Shown here piece by piece: positions 35,232 to 39,640 of a DNA stretch of 39,640 bases. A program made the position numbers and the translations under genes. This DNA comes from an uncultured Elusimicrobia bacterium (GTDB taxonomy: Bacteria; Elusimicrobiota; Elusimicrobia; Elusimicrobiales; UBA9959), in contig CAISZM010000029.1 of assembly GCA_903889965.1 (NCBI GenBank), positions 1 to 39,640 on the forward strand, read 5' to 3'. Each line of letters starts with the position of its first letter. The stretch's first letter is position 1. Below the pieces are notes generated by a model, which was not told where the DNA came from, ran no database searches, and was given only the letters and a program-made list of their open reading frames with translations.

Positions 35232-38168
35232 CTATTTCCCCGTAACGCGCTCCGTGGTTGAAATGGCGTAGATAGCGCCGGACTGGTCTTTCATGGCGGT
35301 GGCGACCACGGACACGTCAAGGATACGGCCGGACTTGTGCATCCGCCGGGATCTGTAAGGCTGGATAGCCTCGTCCAGGCCGAGCTTCTTTCTCCTGGCC
35401 ATCGTTTCCGCCTGAAGGCTTTTGGGCACGATATCGTAGAAATTCATTAACAGGGCTTCCGCCTCGCTCCAGCCATAAGCCCGCGCGGCGGCCGGATTCC
35501 AGGCCAGGATACGGCCTTCTATATCGGATACCAGGACCGCGTCCTGCGTATCCTCCAGCACTACGGCCAGCCGGCGCATGGCGGCCTGCGCTTTCTTCAG
35601 GTCGGATATTTCCAGAAAGGTGAGGGTAGTTCCCTCTATAACATTTTCCGCGGTGCGGTAAGGCCTTATACGAAGCAGGAACCATTCGCCGGCCCTGGTC
35701 TGCACCTCTATGTCTTTAGGGGTAAGAGTGTCCAGCACGGCCTGCACATCCTCCAGCATCCCGTTATACCCGGCCAGGTTCGATACGGTGTGGGCCAGTG
35801 GACGCCCCAGATCGCTGGGAATGAGGTTTATCACCCGGGTGACGGCAGGGGTGAACCGTTTGACGCGCAGTTGGTTATCGAGGAATATAGCGCATATGCC
35901 GGTGCTGGACAGCAGGTTCAATATGTCATTATTGGCCTGTAAGAAATCGGCCATCTTCGCCTGCTGCTCCGCGTTCACGGTGGCAAGCTCCTCATTCAGC
36001 GACTGAAGCTCTTCCTTGGCCGTGGACAGCTCCTCGTTGCTGCTCTGCAATTCCTCGTTGGCGGACTGCAGTTCCTCGTTCGAGGAGAGAAGCTGTTCGT
36101 TAAAATAACCCAGTTCCTCGTTGGAGGAATCCAGAGCCTCCTCTTTAAGCCGCAAGTCCTCTTTAAGCGCGGCCAGGCGTGTATCTACGTCGGCCGGCTC
36201 CTTAACCCGCTTCGCCGGAGCCGGCGCGGGCTCAAGAATGGTTATAAACAGGCGCTGCGCCGGCACCGTGGGATCTTTGACCGGCTGCACGATCAGATTT
36301 ACATAGGTAAAATCGCCGTTCGTCCTGACGCGTAAGCCCGTTTTACTTACGGTTTCTTCTTTTGATGCGGCCGCTTTAAGGGCGGTGGCCAGGGGGCCGC
36401 GCAGCCCTTCCCGCGCCATCCGCAGTATGTTCATAGCGCCTTCGCCCGGAGCCGGTTCCAGGTAACGGCCGCTGCGCCCGTGCAGATACAGGATATCCCC
36501 GTTCTCCCCCGTCAGCGCTCCCGCGAGGCCGCGCTGGTTCAGCATAGCCCTTTCCGTAAGGTCGCGCAGGGCGGCCGCGCGCGTCCTCTCGCCCCGGACG
36601 ATATGCCGCGGAAGGAATTCCCCGGGCGGCAGCGGCGGGGTAAGCCTGCCGATGGCGGGACGATGCGTTCCGCCGGGCGTTTCTTTGCGCCTGAACAGCT
36701 TGGCTTTATGGTTGAGCGTCTCAAAAATATTCTCACAGCCGCCGATGCTTTCGGCGGTGCCAAGGAACAATATCCCGCCGGGGTTAAGGGCATAATGGAA
36801 TAAAGGCAGAAGCCTTTCCTGCAGCCCCGCACCCATGTAGATCAGCAGGTTGCGGCAGCTTATCAGGTCCATACGGGAGAATGGCGGGTCCTTTATGACA
36901 TTCTGCTCTGAGAAGACCAGCATATCCCGGATGCTTTTATTTATACGGTAACCGCCCGGCTCCGCGGTAAAGAATCGCTGCAGGCGTTCGGTCGTTAGAT
37001 CGCCGCTGATGCCGGACGGATATATGCCGGCGCGGGCGGTCTCTATGGCGCGGCGGTCTATGTCGGTGGCGAAGATCTGAACGCTGAACCCCGGCCTGCG
37101 CGCCTCCAGGCGCTCGGCCAGGAGTATCGCCAGGGAATAAGCTTCCTCGCCGGTGGAGCAGGCCGGCACCCAGACCCTGATAGTGCAGCCTTCCTGTTTT
37201 CCGCCCAATATCTGCGCGTCTATGATCCCTTCGAGGGCTTTGAACTCTTTCGGGTCGCGGAAAAACCTGGTTACGCCTATAAGCAGGTCGTCGAAAAGAG
37301 CGTCCAGCTCGGCGGGGTTTTGCTGCATGTATTTTATATAGGCGGCCCGGCTCTCTATCTGTTGCACGGCCATGCGCCTCTCTATGCGGCGGACGATGGT
37401 GTTCGGCTTATACTGCGAGAAGTCGTTCCCGGTGCGGGAGCGCAGCAGGATGAGGATCTTTTTTATCTGGTCTTCTTCGGACCCGCCCGGCAGGTCCGCC
37501 GGGTTATTCTGACCGAACGCGCGCCCGGCATAGGCTTTGATCCGCGCCTGCATCCCGGCGGGCGGCATAACGAAGTCTACAATGCCGGTCGCGATGGCGC
37601 TGCGCGGCATACCGTCATATTCGGCCGTTTCGGGGGATTGCGCCAGGGCCAGCCCGCCCTCGCCTTTTATGGTCCTCAAGCCTAATGCGCCGTCGCTGCC
37701 GGTGCCGGACAGAACTATCCCTACAGCCCGCTCGCCCAGGTCTTCGGCCAGCGAGCGGAAAAAGAAATCTATAGGCATGCGCTGGGCGGCGGGATGCGCG
37801 GGCTCGAACAATTGCAGAGAACCGTTTATCAGGGCCATGTCGCGGTTGGGCGGGATTATGTAGACGCAGTCCGGCTTAACAGCCATGCCGTCGCGGACTT
37901 CAAAAACCGGAAGGCTGGTACAGCGGCCCAATATTTCGGCTAATATGCTCTTATGGTCGGGGGCAAGGTGCTGGACCAGAACGAAGGCCATGCCCGGACC
38001 CGCTCCCGCGGGCAGACCGGAAAAAAAGGCCTCGAACGCCGCCAATCCCCCCGCCGAAGCCCCAATGCCGACAACGGGAAAAGACTCCGGCCGGGACCGC
38101 GCCCTTTTTGCGGCGGCGGCGCGGGGCGCGGAAACCGGTTTCGTGTTCGTCTTTTTTTTAAGGCGCAT
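35232..38168 (-). CDS. CheB-CheR fusion protein with C-terminal PAS domains
   Basis: A 978-residue cytoplasmic protein. Residues 30-215 form a CheB methylesterase domain with catalytic Ser38 (GIGASAGG), His67 (VQHLAPDH) and Asp159 (SGTGSDG), but without the usual N-terminal receiver domain. Residues 225-495 form a CheR methyltransferase (helical part RRIERRM, SAM site VWVPACSTGEEAYS, later DLISCRNLLIYM). A long heptad-repeat coiled coil (about 640-735, repeated NEELQS) follows, then two PAS domains (about 740-860 and 870-978). It has no kinase domain of its own. Such fusions occur near hybrid kinases in signalling that need not be chemotaxis. GAGGAA stands nine bases before the ATG. Confidence 0.93.
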   Translation of the reverse strand: MRLKKKTNTKPVSAPRAAAAKRARSRPESFPVVGIGASAGGLAAFEAFFSGLPAGAGPGMAFVLVQHLAPDHKSILAEILGRCTSLPVFEVRDGMAVKPDCVYIIPPNRDMALINGSLQLFEPAHPAAQRMPIDFFFRSLAEDLGERAVGIVLSGTGSDGALGLRTIKGEGGLALAQSPETAEYDGMPRSAIATGIVDFVMPPAGMQARIKAYAGRAFGQNNPADLPGGSEEDQIKKILILLRSRTGNDFSQYKPNTIVRRIERRMAVQQIESRAAYIKYMQQNPAELDALFDDLLIGVTRFFRDPKEFKALEGIIDAQILGGKQEGCTIRVWVPACSTGEEAYSLAILLAERLEARRPGFSVQIFATDIDRRAIETARAGIYPSGISGDLTTERLQRFFTAEPGGYRINKSIRDMLVFSEQNVIKDPPFSRMDLISCRNLLIYMGAGLQERLLPLFHYALNPGGILFLGTAESIGGCENIFETLNHKAKLFRRKETPGGTHRPAIGRLTPPLPPGEFLPRHIVRGERTRAAALRDLTERAMLNQRGLAGALTGENGDILYLHGRSGRYLEPAPGEGAMNILRMAREGLRGPLATALKAAASKEETVSKTGLRVRTNGDFTYVNLIVQPVKDPTVPAQRLFITILEPAPAPAKRVKEPADVDTRLAALKEDLRLKEEALDSSNEELGYFNEQLLSSNEELQSANEELQSSNEELSTAKEELQSLNEELATVNAEQQAKMADFLQANNDILNLLSSTGICAIFLDNQLRVKRFTPAVTRVINLIPSDLGRPLAHTVSNLAGYNGMLEDVQAVLDTLTPKDIEVQTRAGEWFLLRIRPYRTAENVIEGTTLTFLEISDLKKAQAAMRRLAVVLEDTQDAVLVSDIEGRILAWNPAAARAYGWSEAEALLMNFYDIVPKSLQAETMARRKKLGLDEAIQPYRSRRMHKSGRILDVSVVATAMKDQSGAIYAISTTERVTGK

Positions 38169-38490
38169 ACAGAATATTTCCTCACATACTCAACGGGAGT
38201 TGAATAAACACACCGCGATTTAAATTTAGCCGCCCCTTTACAGGAATAAACCCGCGAACATCGATATAAGCAGACAATATCAAAAAGCGTTTGCCGGTTC
38301 AAGACGCTTGTCGCTGATCTACGGCCGGCATTACAGTTCCCGGACGCTCCGCGGGCCGCAGCACAAAGGCGCCTGCCGCCGGCGCGCCACCGGTCCGATA
38401 TATCTGCCCATAAGACCCAAGTCATAACCGGTCCAATGGCACTTACGTTTTTGGCGGTATTTATATATATTTTTAGTAGGAGATCATGTC
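38169..38490. other. 322-bp divergent intergenic region
   Basis: It lies between the CheB-CheR gene (leftward) and the cysteine-repeat gene (rightward) and must hold both promoters. Two direct copies of ACCGGTCC (38389-38396 and 38427-38434), each containing the palindrome ACCGGT, lie upstream of the cysteine-repeat gene and could be an operator pair. A small hairpin TCAAC-GGGA-GTTGA sits at 38190-38203 close to the CheB-CheR start. The last 40 bases before 38491 are very AT-rich. Confidence 0.45.
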
Positions 38491-39132
38491 ATGAAAAAAC
38501 TGATACTGTCGGTCATCGTTATAAACCTGGCGGCTGGCGCCGCTTCAGCGTTCGAGCCCGGCCCCGCCTCCGCGTATACTGTTTGCAGGCGGACGGAGGA
38601 AGCTAAAATTGACCGAACCTGCGTTAACGCCGCGAACGTCGTTTTGAACGGGGACGAAAAGGCGGCCAAGGTGGCCTGCGCGGACAGCGCCCCCGGCTGC
38701 GACATACAGCAATGCATAGAGTCGGCCAAAACGATATTAAGCGAAAGTATCAGCGCCAGGGAGAAGTCACACATCGCCGCCGTGGCCTGCAGCGGAGGCA
38801 CCGCGGCCGGAGCGGTCCAGCAGTGCCTGTTAAGCGCGGAAACGGTCCTGGACAGCGGCAAAGAAAGCACCGGAGCCGATACTGCCATGGCCGCCGCCAT
38901 AGCCTGCAGCGGCAACACCAATCGCGGCCTGGTGCAGCAATGCATCCGCAGAGCACAGGTCGTTGCAAGCGGCCCCGCCGGGAACGCGGATCTGACGGCG
39001 GCATTCGCATGCAGCGGCAACACCGATATAGCTTCGGTGCAGTCCTGTATAAACGGCAGAAATTTCGAGATCGGGGAAAGATCCCGCTTCCAGCTTATAC
39101 TGGAACTGCTGGGTGCCGCGAACGGTCAATAA
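38491..39132 (+). CDS. Secreted cysteine-repeat protein with five C-x11-C units, family unknown
   Basis: A 213-residue protein with a Sec signal peptide (residues 1-20, ASA-F) and 11 cysteines in the mature part. Ten of them form five pairs with identical spacing: 32/44, 63/75, 100/112, 139/151 and 174/186, always C-x11-C. The repeat unit (about 35-39 residues) reads AAxAC-SGNTxxxxVQQC-(I/L)xxAxxVL, the linkers between units vary in length, and only Cys70 is unpaired. The constant spacing suggests one disulfide per unit in a rod or superhelix of short helices. No catalytic motif is visible and I do not know the family. AGGAG nine bases before the ATG is a good ribosome binding site. It stands alone between two unrelated genes. 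Confidence 0.85.
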   Translation: MKKLILSVIVINLAAGAASAFEPGPASAYTVCRRTEEAKIDRTCVNAANVVLNGDEKAAKVACADSAPGCDIQQCIESAKTILSESISAREKSHIAAVACSGGTAAGAVQQCLLSAETVLDSGKESTGADTAMAAAIACSGNTNRGLVQQCIRRAQVVASGPAGNADLTAAFACSGNTDIASVQSCINGRNFEIGERSRFQLILELLGAANGQ

Positions 39133-39242
39133 CTGCGGTTACGGCATAAAAAGCGACCGGGGCCAATAGGATGCCCCCCCGGCTGAACATCGATATTCGT
39201 TAGTCCTTAAAAAACCTCCCCCATTTAGTATTATTTACCTTA

Positions 39243-39599
39243 ATGACACGCGGACCTGCCTGCATCTTTCTCCCGCTCATCCTGGCGGCCTGCCTTACCG
39301 CGCCTGTGCCCGAGGCTTTTTCTTATCCTAAGAACGTCATCTTCATGATCGGGGACGGCATGGGGAAAGAAGAGGTGAAGGCGGCCGGTATGTACGCCAA
39401 CGGTCTGCCCGGCACTTTAAGCTTCGAATCCTTCCCTTACCGAAGATTTTCACTTGTTAAAAATTCTGCCGAAAAATTATTATTTTTTGCGCGCGCAGAA
39501 TTAAAATTAAGCAGGAATTCCCAAGGTTTTTTGAATTCAACCGAAAGCCTTCTCCTGCCCATACGGAAGTTGCAGGGCTGGCGCCCTGCGGAAACATGA
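39243..39599 (+). pseudogene. Alkaline phosphatase, 5' fragment joined to unrelated AT-rich sequence
   Basis: The first 66 codons encode a lipoprotein-type signal peptide (lipobox LAAC near 17) and then PKNVIFMIGDGMGKEEV, the metal-site beginning of the alkaline phosphatase superfamily (Asp in GDG binds zinc or magnesium), up to LSFESFPY. From about 39440 the frame continues into 50 residues unlike any phosphatase, in DNA that becomes abruptly AT-rich (39441-39540), and stops at 39599. The nucleophile Ser region (DSAA) is missing. So the gene is truncated, interrupted by an inserted sequence, or misassembled here. No clear Shine-Dalgarno precedes the ATG at 39243. Confidence 0.65.
39572..39589. 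repeat. Strong short hairpin near the window end
   Basis: GCAGGGC at 39572-39578 and GCCCTGC at 39583-39589 are perfect reverse complements around TGGC. It lies in the foreign-looking sequence that follows the broken alkaline phosphatase and has no T-run, so it is unlikely to be a terminator and could belong to the end of an inserted element. Confidence 0.4.
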
Positions 39600-39640
39600 C
39601 CGTTTCCCGAACCAATCTTCTTCTTTAAGCGCCGCCTGTA

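Noticed and set aside
35950-36180. Short repeated DNA phrases inside the CheB-CheR gene
   Set aside because: They encode the NEELQS heptads of the coiled coil, which is usual in this protein class, so they are not an independent repeat element.
39157-39182. GC-rich hairpin after the cysteine-repeat gene
   Set aside because: Only five pairs are certain and no T-run follows, so termination there is unproven.
1-39640. CRISPR arrays, rRNA genes and complete phage or defence modules
   Set aside because: No regularly spaced repeats, rRNA-like stretches or phage/defence gene sets were seen anywhere on either strand.

Overview
The window looks like chromosome from a GC-rich, diderm (Gram-negative-type) bacterium. 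Evidence for an outer envelope is a periplasmic alpha-2-macroglobulin/PBP1C pair, several lipoproteins and many Sec signal peptides. A secreted protein ending in a pseudopilin-like domain, typical of Elusimicrobiota and related lineages, makes that phylum my best guess. This is an inference: no rRNA or other decisive marker is present. Most genes lie on the minus strand in tight operons with 4-base ATGA overlaps.

Layout. 1-140: end of an IS3-family insertion sequence (5' end of orfA, minus strand). 141-1451: no convincing gene, but unusually structured DNA (an 11-bp tandem repeat, GC-rich nested hairpins, two terminator-like stems and a doubtful small ORF with a perfect ribosome binding site). 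1452-2573: a secreted protein of unknown function with AT-richer codon use than its neighbours. 2574-2905: gene-free DNA with a 67-bp element bounded by perfect 12-bp inverted repeats. 2906-5277: ferredoxin-containing aldo/keto reductase and the ribosome-maturation GTPase RsgA. 5640-13402: a complete kdpFABCDE operon for high-affinity K+ uptake with its own sensor kinase and response regulator. 13747-15416: pseudopilin-like secreted protein and a convergent Sel1-repeat lipoprotein. 15493-20536: a complete branched-chain amino acid type ABC importer (livK-H-M-G-F) with a small membrane protein gene appended. 20717-22153: intracellular GH13 alpha-glucanase. 22409-23956: SLC13/DASS carboxylate or sulfate transporter. 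24046-25050: ornithine carbamoyltransferase. 25194-33732: an operon of a 1915-residue thioester alpha-2-macroglobulin, PBP1C and an M15-type peptidase. 33863-38168: a CheB-CheR-PAS fusion and a PAS histidine kinase in one operon. 38491-39132: a secreted protein built of five C-x11-C repeats, family not recognised. 39243-end: a broken alkaline phosphatase start.

How the genes work together. The Kdp genes form a closed sensing and transport circuit for potassium. The Liv genes form a full importer. The macroglobulin/PBP1C/M15 set is best read as envelope repair and defence against foreign proteases. The CheBR fusion and kinase form an orphan signalling pair without CheA or chemoreceptors nearby. 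The least explained items are the C-x11-C repeat protein, the pseudopilin-like secreted protein, the structured gene-free region at 141-1451 and the AT-rich junction that cuts off the alkaline phosphatase. There is no rRNA, tRNA or CRISPR array that I can support.
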